NCBI RefSeq assembly: GCF_963665355.1
Contig: NZ_OY762229.1
Span: forward strand, 496,001-560,000
Length of the DNA: 64,000 nt
DNA from: an uncultured Desulfobacter sp.
GTDB taxonomy: Bacteria > Desulfobacterota > Desulfobacteria > Desulfobacterales > Desulfobacteraceae
Direction: 5' to 3'
The notes beneath the pieces are model-generated. The model worked only from the letters and a program-made list of their open reading frames with translations, was not told the DNA's origin and made no database searches. How positions within the stretch are numbered: the stretch's first letter is position 1; each line of letters begins with the position of its first letter. The position numbers and the translations under genes were made by a program. Shown one piece after another: positions 25,221-34,547 of this stretch.

Positions 25221-26852
25221 TCAGGCCGATAGAGCATTTCTGCAGGCAAAAGCAAAGTCCTCGGGATAACACCCGGCGATAAATCGCATCTGGGCCTCGG
25301 AAAATGTGCCCGGTGCATAGGGCAGGCGCGGGACAAACGAATATACAAGATGCTGGGATGTGACCAGGCTATTGAACCGGCCTGAAAATTCCACGCTTGT
25401 AACCATCTGCACGCCCAACGTTTCCAGGGTCTGGATGGCGATGCGGATGCCGGTATCCAAGGACTTTCGTATTGCTGTATCGGCGCAAAGCACATGGGGG
25501 CACGGGGCTTTAGTCATCAGCATCAGCTCCCATTCACTGACCTGGGCCTTGGGGGCAAACAGTATCACCTCGTCATTTTCCCACACCACCAAATCCCTGG
25601 GGCCGTTGGGGTTCATGTCTGTTCGCCGGTTGTTTTTAATGGCTTTTATGAACGCGTCAAAAAAACCGATGCCGTGGGCTGCCTTGTAATCCTGGATAAA
25701 GTCCGCCACAAGGTCTCCGCAGGCAAAACAGGAATAGGGGTTGCCGTCACTGTCCGGGACGCTTTCCGGAACCATGGCGTTCTGTTGGTGGACCATCTGG
25801 TGGGAGGCATGCAGCCGGTGGCCGGACTGGGCAAACCCGAATCCGAAATTCCATCCCCATAACGACCCTGTGAAAAAGGGCGATTCACTGTCCCATGGAC
25901 TGGGGTTTCTCAATGCCGGAGAATTAATGATTTCCCGGCGCAGCGTCTCAAGTTCAGAGCTGGATAAAGACCTGCCAATTGCAGGCAGCGGAACGTTCAG
26001 CATCCGGGCCGCCCGTGTATAAATGCGCTGGTAATACAGATGCCGGATACCTTCCATATCCGAAGGGGTCAGATCATTGGCCCGGTAGCGTATTCGGTCA
26101 TTGGCCATGTTATCGGCATAATGGCCCCAGGGAATATATGAATTGGCCCGCATATATTCATAAACATGGGTGTCATCCAGACTTTCACCCACAATGGGAC
26201 TGTTTCCCTGGATACCGGGCTTCAGCACCATCACCTCTTTATATGCATCGGGCAAAGCCGGGTTATTGCCAAGCACATCATAGAGGTCATGGTCGTGAAC
26301 CACCGGAAAGGTCCTTCCCACATCGTTCTTTGTATAGGCAACCCCCGTGGGCGGTTCATCCTTGCCGTTGTCATACACAAAATCACAGGCAAGGCCGGCA
26401 AGGGCACTTAGCTCCCAAGGATCCGTGGACGCCTGGGCCAGGGCCAGTTTCAAAGGACGGGGCAGCACTTCCAGTATCTGAACAACAGAACCCCGGGACA
26501 GGTCACTCTCCTTGTGCCACTGTTTCAGGCAAGCGGTCAGGGAACAGTCCGGCCGGGGGGCAAGAGCTATGGTATCCGGCCGCTGGGCCTTGCGGTCCGC
26601 CCAGGCGGAATTGATAAAGGTACTCCCCCGGAATGGAAATGCATTGGCGATTTCATAAATCCGGTCCGCGGTGTCTGCCCGGACCTGCCCGCCGGGAAAA
26701 TTGGCCTGGTTTTCCACAGCGTCTCCGTTGGGAAGGCGGCCCAGCACATCTTTAGAGGTGTTCTGCCTGAAATTATCCACGACAAATTCAGGTTCGTGGA
26801 TTCCCACCACAAACCGTCCCCGGGGGCTGACGCAGGTCCTGGGCGCTCTCAT
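25221..26852 (-). CDS. Conserved protein with GalT/HIT-like features
   Basis: The product has 543 residues, no signal peptide and no membrane helices. I do not recognise a named family with certainty. The region GHRLHASHQMVHQQNAMVP followed by FACGDLVADF resembles the His-rich nucleotide-transfer site of the HIT/galactose-1-phosphate uridylyltransferase superfamily. The ending HLVYSFVPRLPYAPG then MRFIAGCYPEDFA resembles the FYPPLLRS...KFMVGYEML block of GalT. Its ATG follows the stop of the cupin gene directly, so the two form a transcriptional unit. A nucleotidyl- or phosphoryl-transferase role is inference; structure prediction would settle the fold. Confidence 0.6.
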   Translation of the reverse strand: MRAPRTCVSPRGRFVVGIHEPEFVVDNFRQNTSKDVLGRLPNGDAVENQANFPGGQVRADTADRIYEIANAFPFRGSTFINSAWADRKAQRPDTIALAPRPDCSLTACLKQWHKESDLSRGSVVQILEVLPRPLKLALAQASTDPWELSALAGLACDFVYDNGKDEPPTGVAYTKNDVGRTFPVVHDHDLYDVLGNNPALPDAYKEVMVLKPGIQGNSPIVGESLDDTHVYEYMRANSYIPWGHYADNMANDRIRYRANDLTPSDMEGIRHLYYQRIYTRAARMLNVPLPAIGRSLSSSELETLRREIINSPALRNPSPWDSESPFFTGSLWGWNFGFGFAQSGHRLHASHQMVHQQNAMVPESVPDSDGNPYSCFACGDLVADFIQDYKAAHGIGFFDAFIKAIKNNRRTDMNPNGPRDLVVWENDEVILFAPKAQVSEWELMLMTKAPCPHVLCADTAIRKSLDTGIRIAIQTLETLGVQMVTSVEFSGRFNSLVTSQHLVYSFVPRLPYAPGTFSEAQMRFIAGCYPEDFAFACRNALSA

Positions 26853-27203
26853 CTACATCTCCGGGGCTGCCGGCGGTACCAGACACAGAAACGCAAAATG
26901 CCCATCCGAACTGTTTTTGATCTGATGCTCAACATTGGGGGGAATATGGATGGCTGTTCCCTGGGAAATGCCATGCCACTGATCCCCGATGAGCACCTCT
27001 CCTTTGCCTTCAACCACATAAATCTCATGATCCCAGTCATGGGTATGCCGGGGAGCATGCCCGCCGGGCTCAACGTCGAATCGTCTCATGCAGAAATTAT
27101 TGGCACCGTCACCCTTGCCGATGAGCACCCGGCCCGTGACAAGCTTAACCATGTCGTTGTTCAATTCTTTACCCGGAATATCCGTATAGTGGGCTACTTT
27201 CAT
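26853..27203 (-). CDS. Small cupin-domain protein
   Basis: The product has 116 residues forming a single cupin barrel. Motif 1 reads GGHAPRHTHDWDHEIYVVEGKG, shown here as PRHTHDWDHEIYVVEGKG, with the two His, the Glu and the spacing that bind a metal. Motif 2 carries PPNVEHQIKN. AAAGGAG lies just before the start. The stop abuts the start of the GalT-like gene, so the two probably act on the same metabolite. Cupins this small are often sugar or polyol isomerases, dioxygenases or sensors; the sequence does not decide between them. Confidence 0.85.
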   Translation of the reverse strand: MKVAHYTDIPGKELNNDMVKLVTGRVLIGKGDGANNFCMRRFDVEPGGHAPRHTHDWDHEIYVVEGKGEVLIGDQWHGISQGTAIHIPPNVEHQIKNSSDGHFAFLCLVPPAAPEM

Positions 27204-27327
27204 TTTTTTCTCCTTTAAACGGCACTGTCAGGCCGGTGATTGTCAATTCTAACCCTTGAATTTAAAACCTCGGCCCTGATTGTCAATGCCTGTTTCTTAT
27301 TGCTGAATTCTGGCAACGTATAAACGA

Positions 27328-28371
27328 TCAGAAACCGATTTCATAGGCTTTGAAGCCGGATGACCGCAACGCCGTTCTTTTTTTTCCATCCTGGCGGATG
27401 ATCAGACATTCGGTATTATCAAGGCTGTTGATAAGGGCCAGGGCCTTGTCGGTATCCATAACCATGAGCGCTGTGGCAAGCCCGTCGGCCCTGGTGCAGG
27501 TATCGGAAATCACCGAGGCTGAAACCACGGCGTTTTCAACAGGATAACCGGTTTTGGGGCTGATGATGTGGGAATAAATATGTCCGTTTTTTTCGAAATA
27601 GTTTCTGTAATTGCCACTGGTGGCAATGGCCTTGTTGCTCAAACGTACCTCTTTGAACAAACCTGAATTCAAAATGCCTTGATCAGGGTTTGCGATGCCC
27701 ACGATCCACGCCTTTCGGTGTCTGTTTTCACCGCCACCGGCCAGCTCTCCGCCAATCTCCACAAGATAATTCTCAATCCCGCCCTCCCGGATCAGGCGCG
27801 CAATTTCATCCACACCATATCCCTTGGCAATGGAGCCCAAATCCAGTGTTATGCCGGGCATGGTTTTGGTCAGGACATGGTCCCCGAGTTCCAGGGCGTT
27901 AAAGCCCGTATGCATCAGTGCGGTTTTGATTTCTCCGGGTTCAGGCGGCGTTTGTCGCCGTCCTTTGGTGCCGAAGCCCCACAGATCCACCAGGGGTTTC
28001 ACGGTGCCGTCCCAGGCCCCGGAAGTCAGACGATACAGATCCCTGCACTGCTGGAGAACCTGGTAAAAATCCGCTGAAACCCGAAAAGGCTGCCCCTTGT
28101 CAGCGGCATTGAACCGGGACAGTTCACTGTCTTTCTGGTACATGGACAAACGGGTATTGACCTGTTTTAAACGCAGGTCAATTTTTTCCTGCCATAAGCT
28201 TTCGGACAGCGGTTTGGCAGAAACCAGCTTGATGGAATAACTGGTGCCCATTGTCTGTCCGGTAAACACATATTCCTGGGTTGCCAGGGACTGGTCAGGC
28301 AAAAGCAGGGCCGTTGCGGCAAGCACCATCAGTGCAAAAATAAAAGGTGTAATATATTTGGTTTCAGACAT
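27328..28371 (-). CDS. apbE: ApbE-type FAD:protein FMN transferase
   Basis: The product has 347 residues. An N-terminal hydrophobic export signal precedes the mature start near ATQEYVFTGQTMGTSYSI, a typical ApbE opening. Family blocks are DGTVKPLVDLWGFG, ITLDLGSIAKGYGVD, NYLVEIGGELAGGG, ISPKTGYPV and TRADGLATALMVM (metal and flavin-binding region). The enzyme transfers FMN from FAD onto threonine residues of exported proteins such as Rnf/Nqr subunits, outside the inner membrane. AGGAG lies 10 bases upstream of the ATG. No target flavoprotein gene is in this window. Confidence 0.92.
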   Translation of the reverse strand: MSETKYITPFIFALMVLAATALLLPDQSLATQEYVFTGQTMGTSYSIKLVSAKPLSESLWQEKIDLRLKQVNTRLSMYQKDSELSRFNAADKGQPFRVSADFYQVLQQCRDLYRLTSGAWDGTVKPLVDLWGFGTKGRRQTPPEPGEIKTALMHTGFNALELGDHVLTKTMPGITLDLGSIAKGYGVDEIARLIREGGIENYLVEIGGELAGGGENRHRKAWIVGIANPDQGILNSGLFKEVRLSNKAIATSGNYRNYFEKNGHIYSHIISPKTGYPVENAVVSASVISDTCTRADGLATALMVMDTDKALALINSLDNTECLIIRQDGKKRTALRSSGFKAYEIGF

Positions 28372-28459
28372 GAGTCATTGTCTCCTGGTTTAGGTTAATT
28401 TTACAGGCCAATGTTTATCATACGGGAATGGATACGTCTTGTAATTTATCTGATGTCTG

Positions 28460-29749
28460 TCAGGGGCCCGGCGCAATAAGATCTCCACAGGAAGTAAATG
28501 AAAGCCGGAAGGGTGTCATCTCCTTAAGGCAGGACAGCTTTTGGGTTTCAGGCCCCAAGGCTTCGCTGGCAAGAAAATCGGTCGTATGCATGGTGTCCCG
28601 GATAATGACCGCTCTCACCTTTTCAGGGGGCATGGGGCCAATGGTTTGAAATCCGGCCTGCACCGCCTTCTCCTCACTGGGCAGCCGCACCGGGATGGCT
28701 GCTTTTCTCAGGGACATGGAGGTCAGGGCATTCATGAGGGTAGATTGGTAATCCATGCCTTCAAATACTTTTTCGGTGATGATGTCGGCGTTGCCCAGGC
28801 CAATGGCGTTGCCTGCCGTATTTGCGGACAGGTCCAGGACCACCAGCCGTTTGGCGTAAAGGCTTTGGGAAAAATCGTCTTCCATGAAATCAAATGTTTT
28901 ACCGGTGACATTGGGATCCATGCCCGATCCGCTGATCTCCTTGCCGATCTGCCGGACCACAAGAAGGTCCAGTTGTTTATATGGCAGGCTGGGGAAGTGG
29001 GCTTTGGCCAGGATTAAAAGGTCCGGCTCCCGGGCGCTGATCTGGGCCGCCGGTATCACTTCAATCTTCATGACCCTGTCATAGGCGTCCTCCACCACAC
29101 CAATGCCCAGGCAAAGGTTGGTCTGTTCAATAATGGTGTCGCCCATGGCTTTGAGAAGCTTATGAAATCCATATTTCAGGGCAAAATTATGGTAGGTCAG
29201 CGCACCTGTGTGTTTACCCATGCCCACCACAAGCATTTTGTAAAGTCCGCTTTCCACATCACCTTTGAATTTGGTATGGGGCTTGATGCGGTTGATGCAG
29301 ATGCTGTGATCCGCTTCCATGGCATTTTTTGAAAAATAGACAGGCACGTCGTCAAACACGCGCCCCACTTCAACGGCATCCATTTGACAGACAATGGGAG
29401 CCCCACAGAAATCACTTGTAACGCCTAATTTTGCAAGGGTTTTTTCCTGGCCTTCGGGGGTGGCGCTGCCGTGGCTTCCCATGGCCGGGATGATAACGGG
29501 GTGAGCGCCTTTGTCTTTGATGCTCCGGCAGATTTGTGCCACAAGATGGGCAATTTCATTCATGCCCCGGCTGCCCACACCAACGGCCACGGTCTGTCCG
29601 GATTTAATGTTTGACGGCTCCAAAGCCTTTGCCAGTTGTGATCCCAGGTCACTTGCCGGATCCGGCAGCCCCATGGACGGCAAAGCCAGTTTTACCCGGT
29701 AAAACCCGGGGAAGTTAAATTTTTTTTCAAGGTATGCCGGGTAGCGCAT
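28460..29749 (-). CDS. LarA/DUF2088-like lactate racemase-domain protein
   Basis: ATG 29749 begins MRYPAYLEKKFNFPGFYRVK and gives 429 residues; the frame is open further upstream but without family similarity. The protein resembles the LarA-like (DUF2088) group, with a nucleotide-like glycine stretch VAVGVGSRGMNEIAHLV, HPVIIPAMGSHGSATPEGQ, CINRIKPHTKFKGDVESGLYK in part (NRIKPHTKFKGDVE) and MLVVGMGKHTGA. True LarA uses a nickel-pincer cofactor bound by a lysine and histidines, and acts on 2-hydroxyacids; whether this paralogue does is unclear. It is transcribed away from the phn operon with 259 bases between. Confidence 0.75.
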   Translation of the reverse strand: MRYPAYLEKKFNFPGFYRVKLALPSMGLPDPASDLGSQLAKALEPSNIKSGQTVAVGVGSRGMNEIAHLVAQICRSIKDKGAHPVIIPAMGSHGSATPEGQEKTLAKLGVTSDFCGAPIVCQMDAVEVGRVFDDVPVYFSKNAMEADHSICINRIKPHTKFKGDVESGLYKMLVVGMGKHTGALTYHNFALKYGFHKLLKAMGDTIIEQTNLCLGIGVVEDAYDRVMKIEVIPAAQISAREPDLLILAKAHFPSLPYKQLDLLVVRQIGKEISGSGMDPNVTGKTFDFMEDDFSQSLYAKRLVVLDLSANTAGNAIGLGNADIITEKVFEGMDYQSTLMNALTSMSLRKAAIPVRLPSEEKAVQAGFQTIGPMPPEKVRAVIIRDTMHTTDFLASEALGPETQKLSCLKEMTPFRLSFTSCGDLIAPGP

Positions 29750-30008
29750 TGTTGTTTTCCATATTCCTAAGGGTGACAAAACAGCCTGATGATGTCCACC
29801 GTTTTGGCCAGGTAAAGCATCCGCAGGGTTTAAAATAATAGCCCGGAAAGGTGTGTTATGGCAACAGCAGGTCCCATTGAAAAAGCAGAGCAAACCGATG
29901 CCCAACCCATTCCTAATCCAATCATAACGCCCGTATAACAAGCCCTTAATCACAACCACATACAGGCTGTGATATGGTTGGTCCAAACAAATACAGAAAG
30001 AGAAACAG
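29750..30008. other. Divergent regulatory region between the LarA-like gene and phnG
   Basis: This interval must contain the promoter of the phn operon. It has an imperfect palindrome near 29955-29985 (AACCACAT...ATATGGTT). A 26-codon frame at 29858-29938 follows GGAAAGG; it could be a leader peptide but has no family resemblance. I could not identify a convincing PhoB box. Confidence 0.4.
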
Positions 30009-30470
30009 ATGAAAGAAAACCTTGAGACAGCAGATGCCAGCCCCCGGCAAAACTGGATCCGGCTGCTTTCCAATGCAGATGTCACTGACCTGGGCACGGC
30101 ATTTACGGCCCTTGAATCCGGGGTTTCCTGGCACTGCATCACCGGACCGGAAACAGGTCTTCTGATGGTCCAGGCACGGGCTGACGGGACCGGCGGCCGT
30201 TTTTACATGGGAGAAGTCAGTGTCACCAAATGTGTGGTGGAAATTGACGCAACGTATATGGGGTACGGCATGGTCACCGGATCAGATCGCGACCACGCCA
30301 GGCTTGCGGCACTGCTTGACGCACTTTTACAACACCCCGCATATCACGATGAACTGGAAAACGGCCTTCTGGCAAGGCTTGCTGAAAAGCAAAAAAAAGC
30401 GGCCCGGGATCTTGAATCTTGCGTGGCGCCAACACGGGTTAATTTTTTCACGTTAAAGCGGGGGGAATAG
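30009..30470 (+). CDS. phnG: Phosphonate C-P lyase system protein PhnG
   Basis: The product has 153 residues, like the family (about 150). The opening RQNWIRLLSNADVTDL and the block FYMGEVSVTKCVVEIDATYMGYG (seen here as GEVSVTKCVVEIDA and GYGMVTGSDRDHA) are characteristic. PhnG is part of the PhnGHIJ core complex and, with PhnI and PhnL, places the phosphonate on ATP to give ribose-triphosphate alkylphosphonate. It is the first gene of a collinear operon running to 40137, with phnH starting 10 bases after its stop. Confidence 0.95.
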   Translation: MKENLETADASPRQNWIRLLSNADVTDLGTAFTALESGVSWHCITGPETGLLMVQARADGTGGRFYMGEVSVTKCVVEIDATYMGYGMVTGSDRDHARLAALLDALLQHPAYHDELENGLLARLAEKQKKAARDLESCVAPTRVNFFTLKRGE

Positions 30471-30479
30471 TTCTTAAAG

Positions 30480-31058
30480 ATGCACAACGGATTCATATCG
30501 GAAACAGGCGACAGCCAGCAGATCTTCCGCAAACTGCTCACCGCCATGGCCCATCCCGGTACCATCCTTGACACGGACCTGAACCTGGAATGTCCCGGCA
30601 GCCTGAATCCGGCCACAGGGGCCATCCTTCTGACCTTTCTGGACTTTGAGACAACCCTCTGGTCTGACCTTGACAGCGGCACACCGGAAATCCGGTGGAT
30701 CTGTTTTCATACCGGAGCACCGGTAACGCCGCTGGAAAATTGTGCTGCGTTTGCCCTGGTTACCGATTCCGGCGACCTGGAAGACCACAGCCGCTTTAAC
30801 CCCGGCACCCTCGAAGCACCGGATCACTCCACAACACTGGTGATTCAGGTTCAGGAACTGACCGACAGGGGTCGGATCAAACTGTGCGGACCCGGCATCG
30901 AAACAGAAAACCACTTGAAGCTGACCGGCATCCGGTCCGGGTTTCTCAGTCAGCGGACCCGCATGAACGAAAACTATCCCCTTGGCATTGATATGATTTT
31001 CACCTGCGGCAGCCGCTTCACCTGCCTGCCGAGAACCACCCTTGTGGAGGTGCTCTGA
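30480..31058 (+). CDS. phnH: Phosphonate C-P lyase system protein PhnH
   Basis: The product has 192 residues. The start region ETGDSQQIFRKLLTAMAHPG and the end KLTGIRSGFLSQRTRMNENYPLGIDMIF (seen as PLGIDMIFTCG) are family hallmarks. PhnH is a structural subunit of the C-P lyase core, where its dimer bridges the two halves of the PhnG2H2I2J2 complex. The stop overlaps the phnI start (TGATG), so translation is coupled. Confidence 0.95.
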   Translation: MHNGFISETGDSQQIFRKLLTAMAHPGTILDTDLNLECPGSLNPATGAILLTFLDFETTLWSDLDSGTPEIRWICFHTGAPVTPLENCAAFALVTDSGDLEDHSRFNPGTLEAPDHSTTLVIQVQELTDRGRIKLCGPGIETENHLKLTGIRSGFLSQRTRMNENYPLGIDMIFTCGSRFTCLPRTTLVEVL

Positions 31059-32194
31059 TGTACGTTGCCGTCAAGGGAGGAGAAAAGGCTGTTGCCGGTT
31101 CAAAGAAGCTGGTGGCAAAGACCCGCCGGGGTCCACTTGACATCCCTGAAATTTCCACCCGGCAGATTGAAAGCCAGCTCGGGCTCGCCGTGGACCGGGT
31201 CATGGCCGAGGGATCACTGTATGATCCCCATGCCGCAGCCACGGCATTGCGCCAGGCCCAGGGAGATGCCGTGGAGGCCATCTTTCTTCTGCGGGCCTAT
31301 CGTTCCACGTTAAAACGGTTCGGCAACACCCGGCCCATTGATACCCAAGACATAGAGATCCTGCGCCGGGTATCCGGTATTTATAAAGATATTCCAGGGG
31401 GGCAGATTCTGGGGCCCACCTATGATTACACCCATCGCCTGATTGATTTTGATTCGGAGCAGCCCTTGCCCGCAAGTGCCCCCACAGATCCTTCGGAAGA
31501 TGCATCACCCCCAGCAAACAATGATCCCACCCGGTATATCCGGGTAGTCGAACTGCTCCGGCAACAAAAACTGATGAACGAACCGGATGAGGATCAAAGC
31601 GGAGAAAAGATTCCGGACCTGACCCGTGAACCCATGAAACTGCCTTCAGACAGGAGTATGCGGCTGCAGAACCTGGCCCGGGGGGACGAAGGGTTCCTGT
31701 TGGGGGCGGCCTACTCTCTCCAGCGGGGGTTCGGCCTGGACCGCCACCCATTTCTCGGAGAACTGCGGGTGGGTTATGTGGAACTCTCCTATACCCCGCC
31801 GGAACTGGGATTCGAGATCCGGATCGGAAAAATCAAGCTTACGGAATGCTTTATGGTGAACCGGTTCGACGGATCCGACACCCAGACGCCGGGATTTGAA
31901 AACGGATACGGCCTGACTTTCGGGCAATGTGAACGAAAGGCAATGTCCATGGCGCTGATTGACCGGGCTCTTCAGAACAGTGAACGCAGCGGCAAGGTGG
32001 ATTATCCGGCCCAGGATCAGGAATTCATCCTCTCCCACAGCGACAACGTGGAGTCCGGCGGCTTTGTGCAGCATCTCAAACTGCCCCACTATGTGGATTT
32101 CCAGTCCGAACTGGTGTTTGTCAGAACCCGAAAGAAGAACCATCAACTGAACCCGTCACCGGTAAACGGAGCCCCCCTTGAAACAGAAATATAA
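31058..32194 (+). CDS. phnI: Phosphonate C-P lyase core subunit PhnI
   Basis: The product has 378 residues, close to the usual ~355. The opening MYVAVKGGEKAVAGSKKLV is nearly invariant in PhnI, as are LLRAYRSTLKRF and SDRSMRLQNLARGDEGFLLG (in part). PhnI carries the nucleosidase activity that removes adenine from ATP so that the phosphonate can be joined to ribose C1, with PhnG, PhnH and PhnL. The 3' end overlaps phnJ by 17 bases. Confidence 0.95.
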   Translation: MYVAVKGGEKAVAGSKKLVAKTRRGPLDIPEISTRQIESQLGLAVDRVMAEGSLYDPHAAATALRQAQGDAVEAIFLLRAYRSTLKRFGNTRPIDTQDIEILRRVSGIYKDIPGGQILGPTYDYTHRLIDFDSEQPLPASAPTDPSEDASPPANNDPTRYIRVVELLRQQKLMNEPDEDQSGEKIPDLTREPMKLPSDRSMRLQNLARGDEGFLLGAAYSLQRGFGLDRHPFLGELRVGYVELSYTPPELGFEIRIGKIKLTECFMVNRFDGSDTQTPGFENGYGLTFGQCERKAMSMALIDRALQNSERSGKVDYPAQDQEFILSHSDNVESGGFVQHLKLPHYVDFQSELVFVRTRKKNHQLNPSPVNGAPLETEI

Positions 32195-33020
32195 CTTTGC
32201 CTACCTGGATGAACAGTCCAAGAAAATGATCCGGCGGACCATCCTGAAAGCCGTGGCCATTCCGGGATTCCAGGTGCCCTTTGGGGGACGCGAGATGCCC
32301 CTGCCCTACGGATGGGGAACCGGCGGCATCCAGATCACGGCATCGCTGTTGGGCAGATCCGACACCCTGAAGGTGATCGACCAGGGATCCGATGACACGG
32401 TGAATGCCATCAACATCAAACATTTTTTCAAAACCACGGCGTCCATAGACGTGACGGAGAGTACGGCCCGGGCCAGCATTATCCAGACCCGCCACCGCAT
32501 TCCCGAAACCCCGCTGGCTCAAGGCCAGATCATGGTCTATCAGGTTCCCATTCCCGAACCTTTGCAGTTCATCGAACCCCAGCGGGCACAAACGGCAAAA
32601 ATGCACGCCTACCGGGAATATGGCGCCATGTATGTCCGGCTTTACGAAGACATTGCCAGATATCATAAAATCGCCACCGCCTTTGATTATCCGGTTCAGG
32701 TACACCAGCACCACATCATGAGCCCCTCGCCCATTCCCAAATACGACAACCCCAAACTGCACCGCTCCCCGGCCCTGCACCTGTTCGGAGCGGGAAGGGA
32801 GAAACGCATCTATGCGGTGCCGCCGTATACCGATGTGAAGAGCCTTGATTTTGAAGACTATCCCTTTGAGCTGGAAAAATGGGACACCCCCTGTGCCATC
32901 TGCGGGGCCACGGACTCCTTTCTGGACGAGATCATTACAGATGACCTGGGAAACCGCATGTTTATCTGCTCTGACACTGAATACTGCCGCCGCAACACCG
33001 GGAAAGAGACCCTGTCATGA
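32178..33020 (+). CDS. phnJ: C-P lyase radical SAM enzyme PhnJ
   Basis: The product has 280 residues. PhnJ cuts the C-P bond of ribose-1-phosphonate-5-phosphate, releasing the alkane. The C-terminal cysteines are all kept: C239 and C242 in CAIC, C264 in ICSDT and C270 in EYCRR. They match E. coli C241, C244 and C266 (4Fe-4S ligands) and C272 (thiyl radical). The start is a TTG at 32178 with GGAG six bases upstream; no ATG precedes the conserved YNFAYLDEQ block, so the rare start is well supported. It overlaps phnI by 17 bases and phnK by 4. Confidence 0.96.
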   Translation: MKQKYNFAYLDEQSKKMIRRTILKAVAIPGFQVPFGGREMPLPYGWGTGGIQITASLLGRSDTLKVIDQGSDDTVNAINIKHFFKTTASIDVTESTARASIIQTRHRIPETPLAQGQIMVYQVPIPEPLQFIEPQRAQTAKMHAYREYGAMYVRLYEDIARYHKIATAFDYPVQVHQHHIMSPSPIPKYDNPKLHRSPALHLFGAGREKRIYAVPPYTDVKSLDFEDYPFELEKWDTPCAICGATDSFLDEIITDDLGNRMFICSDTEYCRRNTGKETLS

Positions 33021-33808
33021 CCATGATGCCGGAAAAAGAACGCGTTCCTTTGCTGCGGGTTCAAAACCTTTCCAAACTATACGGACGGCAGTTGGGATGC
33101 CGTGACATCAATTTTGAACTGTCCCAGGGAGAGGTAATCGGCATTGTGGGAGAGTCCGGCTCCGGAAAATCCACGGTGCTCAACTGCATTGCCGGAAAAC
33201 TTCCTGCCTCCACAGGTTTTGTGTTCTTTAACAGTGATGAAGGACTGGTGGACCTGTGCCGCTCAGATGAAGCCCGGCTTCGCAGACTTACCCGCACCCA
33301 GACCGGATTTGTCTGCCAGAACGCCAGGGACGGCCTTCGCCTGAGGATCAGTGCCGGCGGCAACATCGGCGAGCGGCTCATGGCTAACGGTATGCGCAAC
33401 TATGGCCAGATCCGGCGGATCGCCCTGGAGTGGCTGGCAAAAGTGGAGATTGATCCGGCCCGCATCGACGATCCGGCACTCACCTTTTCAGGCGGCATGC
33501 AGCAGCGGCTTCAGATTGCGGTCAATCTTGTCACCGGTCCCAAGATCATCCTGATGGATGAGCCCACCTCCGGCCTGGATGTATCGGTCCAGGCCAGGGT
33601 GATCGATATCCTGCGCAAACTGGTGATACGCATGAAGCTGTCCATGATCCTGGTGACCCACGACCTTGCCGTGGCCCGGCTGATGTGCCACAGGCTTTAT
33701 GTGATGAAAAACGGCCGGATCATTGAGGACGGTCTCAGCGACCAGATACTGGATGATCCCAGAGAGCCCTATACCCAGCTTCTGGTCTCTTCCATCCTGA
33801 GACCTTGA
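33017..33808 (+). CDS. phnK: C-P lyase ABC-type ATPase PhnK
   Basis: The product has 263 residues and resembles ABC ATPases of the oligopeptide type: Walker A GESGSGKST (45-53), signature LTFSGGMQQRLQIA, Walker B IILMDEPTSGLD and H-loop LVTHDLAVARL. In C-P lyase it docks on PhnJ of the core complex and its ATPase drives opening of the active site; it is not a membrane importer. The ATG overlaps the phnJ stop. Confidence 0.94.
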   Translation: MTMMPEKERVPLLRVQNLSKLYGRQLGCRDINFELSQGEVIGIVGESGSGKSTVLNCIAGKLPASTGFVFFNSDEGLVDLCRSDEARLRRLTRTQTGFVCQNARDGLRLRISAGGNIGERLMANGMRNYGQIRRIALEWLAKVEIDPARIDDPALTFSGGMQQRLQIAVNLVTGPKIILMDEPTSGLDVSVQARVIDILRKLVIRMKLSMILVTHDLAVARLMCHRLYVMKNGRIIEDGLSDQILDDPREPYTQLLVSSILRP

Positions 33809-33829
33809 ACAAAAGACCGGGGCAAAGAT

Positions 33830-34543
33830 ATGGACAAAAACAACAATAAAAACTGGATCCTGAAACTGAGCCATGTCCGGAAAGATTTTGTTTTTCACCA
33901 CCAGCAGGCCACCTGCCTGAAGGTGCTGGACGATTTCTCCATGGAATTTTATCCCGGAGAGGCGGCGGTGCTGTCCGGTCCATCCGGTGCGGGAAAAAGC
34001 ACCCTGTTGCGGATGATCTATGCCGGCTATAAAACCGGCCGCGGCGAAATTCTGGTGAAACACCGGGGCAGGCCGGTGGATATTGCCACGGCCGAACCTG
34101 CCGCCATATACGAGATCCGCAGGGAAACCATCGGCTATGTAAGCCAGTTCCTCAGGGTGGTGCCCCGGGTGTCGGCACTGGATACGGTGATCGAGCCCCT
34201 CACCAGCCGGGGCATGGACGAGGAGATGGCCCGGGAAAAAGGCCGACGCATCCTTGCCCGTCTTCACATTCCCAAAGAGCTCTGGCACCTGTCCGCCACC
34301 ACCTTTTCCGGTGGAGAGCAGCAGCGGATCAATATCGCCAGGGGATTCATCGCCCATTATCCTGTGATGCTGCTGGACGAGCCCACGGCATCTCTGGATG
34401 AAAAAAACCGCAGGGTAGTGCTGGAACTGATTTCAGAGGTGCTTTGCGCCGGAGCCAGCATCATTGCCATATCCCATGACCTTTCAGATCAAAAGGCCAT
34501 TGCGGACCGGATCATTCCCATGGCTGCATTGGCGGAGTCGTAA
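33830..34543 (+). CDS. phnL: C-P lyase ABC-type ATPase PhnL
   Basis: The product has 237 residues with Walker [10 protein letters not shown] (50-58), signature TFSGGEQQRINIA, Walker B VMLLDEPTASLD and H-loop AISHD. PhnL is the second ABC protein of the system, needed with PhnG, PhnH and PhnI for the first step and able to bind on top of PhnK. It starts 21 bases after phnK and ends 4 bases before the phnM ATG. Confidence 0.94.
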   Translation: MDKNNNKNWILKLSHVRKDFVFHHQQATCLKVLDDFSMEFYPGEAAVLSGPSGAGKSTLLRMIYAGYKTGRGEILVKHRGRPVDIATAEPAAIYEIRRETIGYVSQFLRVVPRVSALDTVIEPLTSRGMDEEMAREKGRRILARLHIPKELWHLSATTFSGGEQQRINIARGFIAHYPVMLLDEPTASLDEKNRRVVLELISEVLCAGASIIAISHDLSDQKAIADRIIPMAALAES

Positions 34544-34547
34544 CCCC

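Noticed and set aside
28460-30142. Long version (560 residues) of the LarA-like protein
   Set aside because: The first 131 residues show no similarity and would run across the phn promoter region and into phnG on the opposite strand; ATG 29749 gives the normal N-terminus.
34464-34547. Upstream extension of PhnM over the end of phnL
   Set aside because: The extension overlaps phnL and is unlike PhnM; ATG 34548 gives the expected start.
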